Shown: piece by piece, positions 44,237-53,466 of the stretch | Numbering within the stretch: the stretch's first letter is position 1 | How the letters are laid out: the number at the start of each line of letters is the position of its first letter | Origin: Microbacterium sp. HD4P20 | GTDB lineage: Bacteria > Actinomycetota > Actinomycetes > Actinomycetales > Microbacteriaceae | NCBI RefSeq assembly: GCF_019449275.2 | Contig: NZ_JAHZQZ020000014.1 | Location: 1-64,000 of the forward strand | Reading direction: 5' to 3' | DNA: 64,000 bases | The notes under the pieces: generated by a model | The model's input: the letters and a program-made list of their open reading frames with translations, nothing else | Databases searched by the model: none | Told to the model about the DNA's origin: nothing | Program-made: the position numbers and the translations under genes

Positions 44237-44773
44237 TCAGGACGTCGTCCGCGCGCGGTGGCGGCGCACCGCGTCGCGGTTCGCGCACCGCACGGAGCAG
44301 TAGCGCTGCCGCCCGTTTCGCGTGACATCGACGACGACGTTGCGGCAGTCGTCTTCCGGTGCGCGGCCGGCGGCGCACCGCGAGAGCCGGTGCATGCCGC
44401 GAGTGGTCAGGTGCAGCGCGGTGCCGACGCTGATGACGGCGTGGAGCACCCGCGAGAGCGTGTCGTCGTCATCGCGGTAGTGCAGATGCCATCCCTCTCC
44501 GTTGTGATCGGTGAGCCGAGGGTAGGCGGCGACCGCCGCCATGTGCGCGTTGAGCAGCGTCGCGCGCTCGCGGGCATCGTCGGCGTCCACGACGCGGAGC
44601 CAGTCATCGATCACGTCGCGGGATCGCTCATGGTCGTCGGGCGACTGCGCGAACTGCATCGTCATGCCGAAATCGCGTGTGCGCGCGACGATGCCGCCGC
44701 GATCGGCGGGCCACTCGTTGGCGAGGGAGGCGCCGAGGAGTACGGCGTACTCGCCGTAAGGGTTGAGATGCAT
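44237..44773 (-). CDS. CGNR zinc-finger protein
   Basis: 178 aa. The C-terminus carries the CGNR-type zinc finger (RNGRQRYCSVRCANRDAVRR), with a further Cys pair formed by RCAAGRAPEDDC. The N-terminal DUF1470-type region is helical. These are probable stress-linked DNA-binding regulators. About 20 nt behind the YaeQ start on the same strand, so co-transcription with yaeQ is likely. Confidence 0.85.
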   Translation of the reverse strand: MHLNPYGEYAVLLGASLANEWPADRGGIVARTRDFGMTMQFAQSPDDHERSRDVIDDWLRVVDADDARERATLLNAHMAAVAAYPRLTDHNGEGWHLHYRDDDDTLSRVLHAVISVGTALHLTTRGMHRLSRCAAGRAPEDDCRNVVVDVTRNGRQRYCSVRCANRDAVRRHRARTTS

Positions 44774-44799
44774 AAGACCATTACATCATCGTTGCATTC

Positions 44800-45015
44800 A
44801 TGACGAAGCAAGCGACGTCCGGAAACGCCCGCCACGACGATCTGCACACCGGCCACGAGCACGGCTGGAGCATCCAGTCGGCGCATGCGACGTCGGAAGG
44901 CCGAGTGCTCTACGTGCGATGCGCGGACTGCGGCATGTGGCGGGTCGACCTTGAGAACCGACCAGAGGCGCCGCCGAGCGCGATCAGCACGGGGCTGGCG
45001 GGGCAGAGCTCCTAA
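44800..45015 (+). CDS. Small Cys-containing hypothetical protein
   Basis: 71 aa. HTGHEHGWSIQSAHATSEGR followed by VLYVRCADCGMWRVDLE: a His-rich N-terminus plus CADC, a probable rubredoxin-like metal or redox knuckle. Similar small proteins are common in Microbacteriaceae; function unknown. It starts 26 nt from the divergent CGNR gene. Confidence 0.6.
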   Translation: MTKQATSGNARHDDLHTGHEHGWSIQSAHATSEGRVLYVRCADCGMWRVDLENRPEAPPSAISTGLAGQSS

Positions 45016-45103
45016 TCACAGGCGCCTGTGGCGCGCAAGAGCCTCGGCCACGGACATCCCGCTGTCCTATCGTCGTGCTGAGTCCACCGAGCGAGGGGGA
45101 GAG

Positions 45104-45610
45104 ATGTCACGCAACACCAGAGAGCTGCGCTGCAGCCCGGAAGCCGTGTTCGAGGTGCTCGGCGACGGCTGGCTCTATCCCTCTTGGGTGGTCGGGGCAT
45201 CACGCATGCGAGAAGTCGACGAGAGCTGGCCGATGGCGGGATCGGAACTTCATCACTCGGTCGGGGTGTGGCCGGCGCTGATCGACGACACGACCGCGGT
45301 GCAGGAGTTCATTCCGGCACGACGGATGGTGATGCGGGCTCGGGGCTGGCCCCTCGGCGAGGCGCGCGTGACCATCGACGTGAAGCCGCGTGGCGAGGGG
45401 TGCGTCGTGCGCATCCAGGAAGAGGCTGTCGCCGGGCCGGCGCGGCTGATCCCGACGCCCCTCATGGACGTGCTCCTGTCATGGCGAAACGCCGAGACGC
45501 TGCATCGATTGGCGTACCTTGCCGAAGGACGAGCATCGTGGACGGTGGGCGAGAGCACCGCTGAGGAAGAGATCGAAGCGACGGAGGAGGGTGGATCGGC
45601 GAACACATGA
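45104..45610 (+). CDS. SRPBCC (polyketide cyclase-type) protein
   Basis: 168 aa. The START-like fold is seen in TRELRCSPEAVFEVLGDGWL, and the later strand GEARVTIDVKPRGEGCVVRI. ATG at 45104 after GGGGGAGAG. Stop codon overlaps the next gene (ATGA), so it is translated with the FAD oxidoreductase and may assist that enzyme or bind its lipid substrate. Confidence 0.82.
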   Translation: MSRNTRELRCSPEAVFEVLGDGWLYPSWVVGASRMREVDESWPMAGSELHHSVGVWPALIDDTTAVQEFIPARRMVMRARGWPLGEARVTIDVKPRGEGCVVRIQEEAVAGPARLIPTPLMDVLLSWRNAETLHRLAYLAEGRASWTVGESTAEEEIEATEEGGSANT

Positions 45611-47085
45611 GCAACGCCGCGCGCAGCACTGCCGAAGACCTCGACGCTGTCGTCGTCGGGGCCGGACCCAACGGACTGGCGGCGGCCGTCACGCTCGCGC
45701 GCGCCGGGCTGCGCGTGCGTGTCTATGAGCGTGCGGATCAGCCTGGCGGTGGCGCTGCGACCAGAGAGCTGACACTCCCGGGTTATCACCATGACGTGTG
45801 CTCGGCCGTGCATCCGATGGCATTCGAGTCACGGTTCTTCCGAGAGTTCGGCCTGCGCGACCGCGTGCGCTTCGTCACCCCGGAGGTCTCGTTCGCACAT
45901 CCGCTGGACGGCGGTCGCGCGGCGATCGCCCATCACGACCTCGGTCGCACCCGAGATGAGCTCGGCCGCGACGGCCCCGCGTACGAACGCCTGATGCGGC
46001 CACTCGTCGAGCGCTCCACCGCGGTGGCGGAGTTCACCGGAGGGTCGCTGCTGCGCGTGCCCCGCGATCCGGCCACCGCGGTCGCGTTCGGCCTGCGGGC
46101 CCTGGAGCAGGGGAGCCCGCTGTGGAACGCGCGCTTCCGTGACGAGGCTGCACCCGCGATGCTCACCGGGGTGTCGGCCCACACGATCCTGTCGCAGCCG
46201 AGCGTCACGGCGGCGGGCGCGGGACTCGCGCTGCACGCCTACGCCCACGCGCGCGGATGGCCCATTCCGGTGGGCGGCAGTCAAGCGATCATCGACGCGA
46301 TGGTCGACGACCTCCGGGCGCACGGCGGTGAGCTCGTTCTCGACCACGAGGTGACGTCGCTGCGCGAACTGCCGCGCGCACGGGTCACCCTGCTCGATGT
46401 CACCCCCCGCGCGCTCGTGCGCATGGCCGGCGAAGCGATGCCGCCCGGATACCGCCGCGCGCTCGAGCAATTCCGCTACGGTGGCGGGGTCGCGAAGGTC
46501 GACTTCGCGTTGAGCGAGCCGGTGCCCTGGACTGAGCCAGACGTGCGCGGGGCCGGCACGGTGCACGTCGGCGGCACCCGGCCCGAGATCGCGGCCGCCG
46601 AGAACGACGTCAACCGCGGGCGTCTGCCCGATCGGCCGTACGTGCTGGTCTCGCAGCCGTCGCTGTTCGACCGCGGTCGCGCCCCTGCCGGCAACCATGT
46701 GCTCTGGACCTACACGCACGTGCCGGCGGGCAGCGCCGTAGACCGCAGCGAGGCGGTGATCCGCCAGATCGAACGGTTCGCTCCCGGTTTTCGAGACACG
46801 ATCCTCGCGACGAGCTCACGCAGCGCGGTCGAAGTGGAGCGGCACAACCCCAACTACCCCGGGGGTGACATCGCCGCCGGCGCCCCCACCCTGTGGCAGA
46901 TGCTGCGCCGGCCGGTCCTCAGCAGCGACCCTTGGCGCACCCCCATGCCCGGCGTATATCTGGCCTCGGCGTCCACCTCGCCCGGCCCGGGGGTCCACGG
47001 TCTGGCGGGCTGGTTCGCAGCGCGCAGCGCGCTGCGCCACAGCTTCGGCACCCGAGCCCTGCCCGACCTCTCGCCACGCGACTGA
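45607..47085 (+). CDS. NAD(P)/FAD-dependent oxidoreductase, phytoene-desaturase-like
   Basis: 492 aa. FAD-binding N-terminus DAVVVGAGPNGLAAAVTLAR then ADQPGGGAATRELTLPGYHH; a C-terminal FAD motif GVYLASASTSPGPGVHGLAG. It belongs to the group of carotenoid desaturase/amine oxidase relatives whose substrates are mostly unknown. No other carotenoid genes are nearby, so a pigment role is not supported. Confidence 0.87.
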   Translation: MSNAARSTAEDLDAVVVGAGPNGLAAAVTLARAGLRVRVYERADQPGGGAATRELTLPGYHHDVCSAVHPMAFESRFFREFGLRDRVRFVTPEVSFAHPLDGGRAAIAHHDLGRTRDELGRDGPAYERLMRPLVERSTAVAEFTGGSLLRVPRDPATAVAFGLRALEQGSPLWNARFRDEAAPAMLTGVSAHTILSQPSVTAAGAGLALHAYAHARGWPIPVGGSQAIIDAMVDDLRAHGGELVLDHEVTSLRELPRARVTLLDVTPRALVRMAGEAMPPGYRRALEQFRYGGGVAKVDFALSEPVPWTEPDVRGAGTVHVGGTRPEIAAAENDVNRGRLPDRPYVLVSQPSLFDRGRAPAGNHVLWTYTHVPAGSAVDRSEAVIRQIERFAPGFRDTILATSSRSAVEVERHNPNYPGGDIAAGAPTLWQMLRRPVLSSDPWRTPMPGVYLASASTSPGPGVHGLAGWFAARSALRHSFGTRALPDLSPRD

Positions 47086-47145
47086 GATCGTCCCTACGAC
47101 CGGTACCCGGGGCGGCTTGCGTTCCGCCCCGATCGCACTCGGGAC

Positions 47146-49065
47146 GTGCGACAATTCCGGGCAGTGGACAATCTCACGCTCATCCAACGGTCGCCCGATC
47201 CGGAACAGATCGCGGAGCGTTCCCGCACGCCCCACTCGATCGCGGAGAAGATCCGCTCCCTCGGACAGAACCGCATCGGTGCTCTCCTGCTGCTGCTCGC
47301 CACCGCCGTCGCGATCGTGTGGGCCAACGTCGCGACCGGGGCCTACGAATCGTTCTGGGAGACGCACCTGACCGTCGGGGTCGGCGATATCCAGCTCGAC
47401 TTCACCCTGCACGCCCTGGTCAACGACGCCCTCATGGCCATCTTCTTCTTCACCGTCGGTCTGGAGGTGCGCCGCGAATTCGCGATCGGCGAGCTGACGA
47501 GCTGGTCACGCGCCGTGGTGCCGGTGGTCGCCGCCGTCGCCGGGCTGGCCATTCCCGCGCTGTTGTTCGTGCTCGTCGCGCGGGGATCCGGCTATGAGCA
47601 CGCGTGGGGCATCGTCATCTCGACCGACACCGCCTTCCTCGTGGGCGCGCTGGCACTCGTCGGCCCGCGGATCCCCGGCCGGCTCCGGGTCTTTCTGCTC
47701 GCGCTGGCGGTCGTGGACGACATCGGAGCCCTCTCGATCATCGCCCTGGTCTACACCGAGAACTTTCAGCCGCTGCCGCTCCTGGTCGCGGCTGTCGGGC
47801 TGGCCGGAGTGTACTTCGCGCGGTATCTGCCCACGGGTCGCGGGCCGGTATACGCGACGCTGGCCATCATCGTATGGCTGGCCTTCCTCGCCTCGGGAGT
47901 GCACCCGACGCTCGCGGGCGTGGCGATCGCCCTGCTGGTGCCGGTCTACCGCCCCGATCGTCGCGACGTCGAGCACGCCCTCGAACTGGCACGCACCTTC
48001 CGTCAGTCGCCGAACAGCGAGTACGCGCGTGCGGCGGCCAACAGCCTGCGCGAGTCGATCTCGATCAATGAGCGCCTGCAGAGCGCCTACGCCCCGTATA
48101 TCGCGTACGTCATCCTGCCGCTGTTCGCGCTCGCGAACGCGGGAGTCGTGCTCAGTCCAGAAATCCTCTCGGGCGCCCTTCGCTCGCCGCTCACGTGGGG
48201 CATCGTGGCGGGTCTGGTCGTCGGCAAGCTGCTCGGCGTACTGGGGTCGACTGCCCTTCTGAAGCTCTCGCGCCTCGGAGAATTCGGTGCCGGGCTGACC
48301 CTTGACCGCATCGCGGGAGGTGCCGCGCTGTGCGGTATCGGCTTCACGATCTCGTTGTTCATCGTCGATCTGTCGATCGGCGACGAGGAGGCACAGAACG
48401 AAGCCCGCGTGGGCGTGCTCGCGGCATCCGTCATCGCGTTCCTGCTCGCCACCGTCATCTTCCGGATCTCGGATGCCGTCCGCCCGCGAGGCGACGCACG
48501 ACAGGCGCTGGCCCGGCCCGTGGACCCGCTCCGTGACCACATCTTCGGACCGGCCGATGCTCCTTACACGATCGTCGAGTACGGCGACTTCCAATGCGGT
48601 TTCTGCCTCAAGGCATCGGGGTCGATCCAGGAGGTCCACGACGTGCTGGGCGATCGACTGCGCTATGTGTGGCGTCACGCGCCGCTCACGCAATACCATC
48701 CGAACGCCCTCGCCGGGGCCGAGGCCTCGGAGGCCGCGGCCATGCAGGGCCGCTTCTTCGAGTTCGAACGTGGTCTGTTCGCCGACCAGGAGAATCAGCG
48801 CCCCTCCGACATCATCCGCCTGGCGCGCGATCTGGGGCTGGACGTCGAACGGTTCGAGCGGGATCTCACATCACCCGAGGTCACCGGCAGGGTGCAGGAC
48901 GATGTGCTGGATGCCGAGGCGATGGGGATCACCGCGGTGCCGACGCTGTTCGTCAACGGCCGCCGACACACCGGTCCCTACGATGCGCAGTCGCTGATCC
49001 GAGCGCTCGAGCGCACGGCGGCGGAATCCGGGCAGATCGACCCGGCGGCGCCAGCCGCTCACTAA
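47146..49065 (+). CDS. nhaA: Na+/H+ antiporter NhaA fused to a DsbA/thioredoxin domain
   Basis: 639 aa. Residues ~20-430 are NhaA with the ion-site pair in LAVVDDIGALSIIALVYT and LHALVNDALMAIFFFTVGLE. Residues ~450-630 form a DsbA/thioredoxin_4 domain: DAPYTIVEYGDFQCGFC, CxxC (CGFC, ~484-487), TAVPTLFVNG cis-Pro loop. Exchange of sodium for protons would be joined to a cytoplasmic redox module. Starts at GTG 47146 or 47164. Followed at once by a flavoprotein. Confidence 0.92.
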   Translation: MRQFRAVDNLTLIQRSPDPEQIAERSRTPHSIAEKIRSLGQNRIGALLLLLATAVAIVWANVATGAYESFWETHLTVGVGDIQLDFTLHALVNDALMAIFFFTVGLEVRREFAIGELTSWSRAVVPVVAAVAGLAIPALLFVLVARGSGYEHAWGIVISTDTAFLVGALALVGPRIPGRLRVFLLALAVVDDIGALSIIALVYTENFQPLPLLVAAVGLAGVYFARYLPTGRGPVYATLAIIVWLAFLASGVHPTLAGVAIALLVPVYRPDRRDVEHALELARTFRQSPNSEYARAAANSLRESISINERLQSAYAPYIAYVILPLFALANAGVVLSPEILSGALRSPLTWGIVAGLVVGKLLGVLGSTALLKLSRLGEFGAGLTLDRIAGGAALCGIGFTISLFIVDLSIGDEEAQNEARVGVLAASVIAFLLATVIFRISDAVRPRGDARQALARPVDPLRDHIFGPADAPYTIVEYGDFQCGFCLKASGSIQEVHDVLGDRLRYVWRHAPLTQYHPNALAGAEASEAAAMQGRFFEFERGLFADQENQRPSDIIRLARDLGLDVERFERDLTSPEVTGRVQDDVLDAEAMGITAVPTLFVNGRRHTGPYDAQSLIRALERTAAESGQIDPAAPAAH

Positions 49066-49068
49066 TCT
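49063..49068 (+). promoter_or_regulatory. Candidate -10 box (TAATCT) overlapping the nhaA stop
   Basis: TAATCT uses the nhaA TAA as its first bases and ends 7 nt before the next ATG at 49076. The flavoprotein gene may thus be transcribed on its own as a leaderless mRNA besides any read-through. Confidence 0.4.
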
Positions 49069-49075
49069 GGACGCG

Positions 49076-50707
49076 ATGCAATCCCACGATCTCGACCCAC
49101 TCCAGAACCCTGAGATGTCGGACGCCCAGTGGGCGCGGCTGCGCGGCTTCGGCGTCGCCGACACAGTGGCTGCCGGGGACTACCTCTTCCGATCCGGCGA
49201 CCGCGACTACGACCTCATCCTCGTGGAGGAGGGCCAGGTCGAAGTGGTGCGTGATTCGCTCTTCTGGATCGAGGAAGCCGTCCTCGACCGGGTGGGGCCA
49301 CGCTCGTTCGTCGGCGAGCTCGGCCTGCTCAATGGGCAGGGTGCATTCCTGTCCGCTCGCGCGACGGAGCCCACGCGGGTGCTGCGAGTGTCTCGCACCG
49401 AACTGCGCCGGCTGATGGGCGAGGACGATGACCTGTGTGATCTCGTCTTGCATGCGCTGTGGGCACGGCGCGAGGAGCTGCGCCGCGGACCTGCCGCCCT
49501 CACGCTGAAGTTCGTCGGTGAGCGCTCGTCCCGCGACTTCCTCGCGCTGCAGCGATTCGCCGAGCGGCTGGATCTCGTCCACAAGTCCGTCGCCGTCTCG
49601 CCGGACGAGATCGGCGCCCACGCGAAGCTCGGAGTGACCGCCGAAGACCTGCCCATCGCGTATCTCCAGGGCGAGCCGATCCTGCGCGCGACGCCCGGCC
49701 TGGTGGCCGATCGGCTGGGCCTCAGCTACGAGTCCAACGGGGACGAGATCGTCGACCTCGTTGTCATCGGGGGTGGTCCGGCCGGGCTGGCCGCCGCGAT
49801 CTACGGAGCCTCCGAAGGACTCAGCACCGTCTTGCTCGATGCGGTCGCCCCCGGTGGTCAGGCGGCTTCGACTGCGAGGATCGAGAACTTCCTGGGCTTT
49901 CCGTTCGGTGTCAGCGGCGGTGACCTCATCGGACAGGCGAGTTTGCAGGCGTTGAAGTTCGGGGTGCGCGTGTACGCGCCGTGTGAGGCGGTCGCGCTTG
50001 CTCCGGTGGACGACCTGCTCGATGTCACGCTGTCGGACGGCCGGGTCATCCGGGCGCGGAGCACCATCGTCACCTCGGGAGCCGCCTACCGGCGGCTGGA
50101 TCTCGACCGCTGGCCGGACTTCGAGCGGTCGGGCATCTACTACGCGGCGACCCAGCTCGAGCTGCGTCAGGTGATGGCCTCGCCCGTGGTCGTGGTGGGG
50201 GGAGCCAATTCGGCCGGACAGGCATCGCTGTACCTCGCCGCCAACGGGTGCCCCGTGCACCTGGTCGTGCGGGGCGAGGATCTGGGCCGCCGAATGTCGT
50301 CATACCTCGTCGATCGCCTGATGGAGGATCCCCGGGTCCACGTGCATACCGGCGCCAACGTGGTCGGCCTGGACGGCGGCGCGCTCCTGGAGCGCGTGCA
50401 CATCGACCGGGTGGGCGACGTCGACGCACGGGGCCTGTTCTGCTTCATCGGCGCCGACCCCGCTACCGGCTGGCTCTCGTCGCTCGATCGAGACGCGGAC
50501 GGCTTCCTGCGCACCGGCACGGACATCGCGTGGCAGCCGCTGGCGCACTGGCAGCAGCTGGGTCGAGAACCGCTCCCGTTCGAGACCTCGACACCGCGCG
50601 TCTTCGCGGCGGGCGATGTGCGGCGCGGATCGATGAAGCGTGTCGCGGCCGCGGTCGGGGAGGGCTCCAGCGCCGTCGCCTCCGTGCACCGGGCCCTCGC
50701 CGGCTGA
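49076..50707 (+). CDS. Thioredoxin-reductase-like flavoprotein with N-terminal cNMP-binding-like domain
   Basis: 543 aa. Residues ~20-130 look like a cNMP-binding fold (GDYLFRSGDRDYDLILVEEG; FVGELGLLNGQ). Residues ~140-215 form a short thioredoxin-fold-like segment (TLKFVGERSSRDFLALQRFA). Residues ~225-540 are the reductase: FAD site VVIGGGPAGLAAAIYGASEG (~231), NADPH site VVVGGANSAGQASLYLA (~370), FAAGDVRRGSMKRVA. Where TrxR has CATC there is YYAATQLE (~355), so no disulphide centre. NhaA-Trx is its neighbour. Confidence 0.9.
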   Translation: MQSHDLDPLQNPEMSDAQWARLRGFGVADTVAAGDYLFRSGDRDYDLILVEEGQVEVVRDSLFWIEEAVLDRVGPRSFVGELGLLNGQGAFLSARATEPTRVLRVSRTELRRLMGEDDDLCDLVLHALWARREELRRGPAALTLKFVGERSSRDFLALQRFAERLDLVHKSVAVSPDEIGAHAKLGVTAEDLPIAYLQGEPILRATPGLVADRLGLSYESNGDEIVDLVVIGGGPAGLAAAIYGASEGLSTVLLDAVAPGGQAASTARIENFLGFPFGVSGGDLIGQASLQALKFGVRVYAPCEAVALAPVDDLLDVTLSDGRVIRARSTIVTSGAAYRRLDLDRWPDFERSGIYYAATQLELRQVMASPVVVVGGANSAGQASLYLAANGCPVHLVVRGEDLGRRMSSYLVDRLMEDPRVHVHTGANVVGLDGGALLERVHIDRVGDVDARGLFCFIGADPATGWLSSLDRDADGFLRTGTDIAWQPLAHWQQLGREPLPFETSTPRVFAAGDVRRGSMKRVAAAVGEGSSAVASVHRALAG

Positions 50708-50730
50708 GGTCGCGCGTGATCTGCGGCGGC

Positions 50731-50736
50731 TAACGT
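50731..50736 (+). promoter_or_regulatory. Candidate -10 box (TAACGT) for the phosphotransferase gene
   Basis: TAACGT ends 7 nt before the ATG at 50744; GGAG between them is too close for a normal ribosome site. Same hexamer as before the MFS gene at 30.9 kb. Confidence 0.4.
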
Positions 50737-50743
50737 GGAGCGG

Positions 50744-51631
50744 ATGAGCACCCAGCGGGCGATCGATGCGAACCAGATCGACGTCGCCCTGGTCCAGGCG
50801 CTGGTAGGGGAGCAGTTTCCGCAATGGTCCGCCCTTCCGGTGCGCCCCGTCGAGCGCGGTGGCAACGATCACCGGATGTTCCGGCTCGGAGACGAGCTGC
50901 TCGTGCGGCTGCCTGCGGCGCCGGGGTACGTGCCCCAGGTCGAGAAAGAGCAGCGGTGGCTTCCGCGGCTGGCGTCCTCCGTACCGCTCCGGATCCCCGA
51001 GGTGTGCGGGGCCGGTAAAACCTCCGAGCTGTTCGGTGCGCCGTGGTCGGTGTACGGGTGGCTCGACGGGCAGCCGGCATCCGTCTCGCCCATCGATGAT
51101 CCGGTGCGACTCGCGGGCGATGTCGCGGAGTTCCTGGTCGCCCTGCGACAGGCGCCGGTGACGACGGACGCTCCGGCTCCGGGCCTGCACAGCGCGTTCC
51201 GCGGCGGCCCACTGAAACACTGGGACGACGAGATGGGCGACATCATCCACCGTGTGCACGGCCGCGAGCGTGATGTCGCGGCGGGCATCTGGCGAGATGC
51301 GCTCGACGCCGAGTTCACCGGGCCCCCGGTGTGGTTCCATGGCGACGTCTCGGTGAACAACCTGCTGCTGACCGAGGGTCGTCTTTCCGCCGTGATCGAC
51401 TTCGGCTGCTCCGCGACGGGCGATCCCGCCTGCGATACGGTCATGCTGTGGACCCTCTTCACGGGTCGGGCACGCGAGCAGTTCCGACGCACCCTCGATG
51501 TCGACAAGGCGACCTGGGCGCGCGGGCGAGGCTGGGCGCTGTGGAAGAGCCTCATCATGATCACCAACAAGCCACCGGGGCAGGCGGAGTTCGCCCGTCG
51601 GGTCCTGAATGAGCTGATCGCGGGCGTGTAG
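50744..51631 (+). CDS. Aminoglycoside/choline phosphotransferase-family protein
   Basis: 295 aa. APH-like kinase: ERGGNDHRMFRLGDELLVRL (N-lobe), catalytic WFHGDVSVNNLLL and metal site SAVIDFGCSATGDPACD. Members phosphorylate small hydroxyl substrates, sometimes antibiotics; here the substrate is unknown. ATG 50744 was chosen, though a GTG three codons up is possible. Confidence 0.88.
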   Translation: MSTQRAIDANQIDVALVQALVGEQFPQWSALPVRPVERGGNDHRMFRLGDELLVRLPAAPGYVPQVEKEQRWLPRLASSVPLRIPEVCGAGKTSELFGAPWSVYGWLDGQPASVSPIDDPVRLAGDVAEFLVALRQAPVTTDAPAPGLHSAFRGGPLKHWDDEMGDIIHRVHGRERDVAAGIWRDALDAEFTGPPVWFHGDVSVNNLLLTEGRLSAVIDFGCSATGDPACDTVMLWTLFTGRAREQFRRTLDVDKATWARGRGWALWKSLIMITNKPPGQAEFARRVLNELIAGV

Positions 51632-51701
51632 CGGGCAGAGTGTCGACGGGCAGAGTGTCAAGGGGTCGGTCTGATCTGCCCCGAACCCGTACCGTCGCGT
51701 G

Positions 51702-52682
51702 ATGAGCACATTCCGCAAGGCGCTCGCTGCCTCACTCGAGGACGTCCCGGTCGTGGTGATCACCGGGGCATCCAGCGGGATCGGACGCGCGACGGCCCAC
51801 GAGTACGCCCGCCGAAGCGAGCGTCTCGTGCTCGCCTCTCGGAGCGCCACAGCGCTGGAACCCGTGGCCGCGGAATGCCGCGTGCTTGGCGCGGAGGTCC
51901 GCACCGTGGCCACCGACGTCTCAAGCGAGGAGGCCGTCGAGGCGCTCGCGACCTACGCGATCGCCCATTTCGGCCGTATCGACGTGTGGGTCGGGAACGC
52001 GGGCGTCATGAGCTACGGCACCTTCGAGCGGACGCCGCCCCGCATCTTCCGCCAGGTCGTCGACACGAACCTCATGGGGCAGGTGCACGGGGCGCGCGCA
52101 GTGCTACCCCATTTCCGCCGGCAGGGCCACGGCACGCTCGTGCTCGTCGGCTCGCTCTACTCCCGTGTCGGGTCGCCGCAGATCTCGCCGTACGTCACGA
52201 GCAAGTTCGGACTGCTCGGGTTCGCAGAATCGCTTCGTCAAGAGCTGCGGGGGAGCGGCATCCGTCTTCGCCTCATCCTTCCCGCGACCATCGATACGCC
52301 GATCTACCACCACGCCGCGAATGTCACCGGGCACCGCGTGCACCCGCTCCCGCCCGCCAGCTCGCCGCGGCGGGTCGCCCGAGCCATCGTGCGCGCGCCG
52401 CATCGCCGCCGATTCGCCACGTTCGTCGGCAGGGCCCAGCGGGCGGGTCTGCTCCTGCACGGGGTCGCGCCCCGTGCCTACGACGCGGTCGTGTCATTCC
52501 TCAAGCACCGCGTCGAGCTGCGTGGGGACGGCGCGAAGCCGGTCTCGGGGAATGTCCTGACGCCGAGCGGTGTCGCCGGTGCGGTGACGGGCGGGTGGCG
52601 GCGATGGCCGGAGAGGATCGGCTCGGGGATGCTGGTGGCCGGTGCGGCCCTGCTGATCGCCGGTGTCGCTCGGCGCCGATGA
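51702..52682 (+). CDS. Short-chain dehydrogenase/reductase with C-terminal membrane segment
   Basis: 326 aa. Classical SDR: cofactor site VVITGASSGIGRATA, NAGVMSYG, catalytic Ser in LVGSLYSRVG and YVTSKFGLLGF (Tyr-x3-Lys). The last ~70 residues are a basic extension ending in a hydrophobic helix (SGMLVAGAALLIAGVA), likely a membrane anchor. Substrate unknown. A TACCGT box (51690-51695) stands 6 nt before the ATG. Confidence 0.9.
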   Translation: MSTFRKALAASLEDVPVVVITGASSGIGRATAHEYARRSERLVLASRSATALEPVAAECRVLGAEVRTVATDVSSEEAVEALATYAIAHFGRIDVWVGNAGVMSYGTFERTPPRIFRQVVDTNLMGQVHGARAVLPHFRRQGHGTLVLVGSLYSRVGSPQISPYVTSKFGLLGFAESLRQELRGSGIRLRLILPATIDTPIYHHAANVTGHRVHPLPPASSPRRVARAIVRAPHRRRFATFVGRAQRAGLLLHGVAPRAYDAVVSFLKHRVELRGDGAKPVSGNVLTPSGVAGAVTGGWRRWPERIGSGMLVAGAALLIAGVARRR

Positions 52683-52713
52683 GGGACGTCCCGCACGCTG
52701 AGCGCGAGCGGGA

Positions 52714-53220
52714 TCAGCGGAACCCGTCGGCCTGCGTCCGTTCGTCGGCGACGCGAACGCCGTAGTGGTAGGCCAGCTTTCCGCCGAGCCAGCCCGAGAC
52801 GCCGAGGGCGCCCAGAGCCACGATGCTGAGGATCAGCCCGACGATGCTCACCTCGTCGTCATCCGCCGACCAGCGCAACAGAAGGTTGACCAGGAAGAGC
52901 GCCGTGACCCCGAGGTTCAGCACCATGTGCACCGTCGCGGTCTTGCGTGCGGCGGTGCCCTTCGCGAGTTGACTGAAGTCCAGAAAGCCGACCGCTGCAG
53001 CCAGCACCGCACCGACGAGGCCGATGAGGATCAGAATCCGCGCGCCGATGACGTAGGGGCTCGGATCGCCCGAGATCAGGCCGATGATGTCGAAAACGAG
53101 ACTGGCCACCCACGCGCCGATCGGGATCGTCACCAGGATGGGGTGGAACGGGTGTCCGTAGGGTCCGGCGATCGGGGATCGCGGGTGTTTGGCCCGGTCC
53201 TGCGGAGCGGTGTGCGACAT
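52714..53220 (-). CDS. DUF2231 family membrane protein
   Basis: 168 aa, four membrane helices. It has GHPFHPILVTIPIGAWVAS, then a helical pair around LIGLVGAVLAAAVGFLDFSQ, the DUF2231 signature. Function unknown; often placed beside heme or oxidative-stress genes. Here it is divergent from a manganese catalase, so a link to redox stress is plausible. Confidence 0.9.
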   Translation of the reverse strand: MSHTAPQDRAKHPRSPIAGPYGHPFHPILVTIPIGAWVASLVFDIIGLISGDPSPYVIGARILILIGLVGAVLAAAVGFLDFSQLAKGTAARKTATVHMVLNLGVTALFLVNLLLRWSADDDEVSIVGLILSIVALGALGVSGWLGGKLAYHYGVRVADERTQADGFR

Positions 53221-53466
53221 GGCGGCACTCCCTTCGGGGCGGTCGGTTCGATGGACCCAGTGAACTGCCCGTCACCGAGATCGGCACGGGGCTTGCGCAG
53301 CCCGGCGTCGTCATGGCAGTCAGCGACCCGCGCGGTCGGGCGGCGCAGGCTACTCGCCCGCGAGCCCGGATGCCAGCCCCTCGGAGCCCTCGATCCCTCT
53401 GCCTACTCTCGCCGGACGACGGCCGGCCGGTCGGCGGCGGGGGAGAAGGATCACAAGGAGCGATGG

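Noticed and set aside
46893..47085. Frames crossing from the oxidoreductase into nhaA
   Set aside because: Out-of-frame extension of the oxidoreductase gene; the intergenic gap of about 60 nt has no ORF support.
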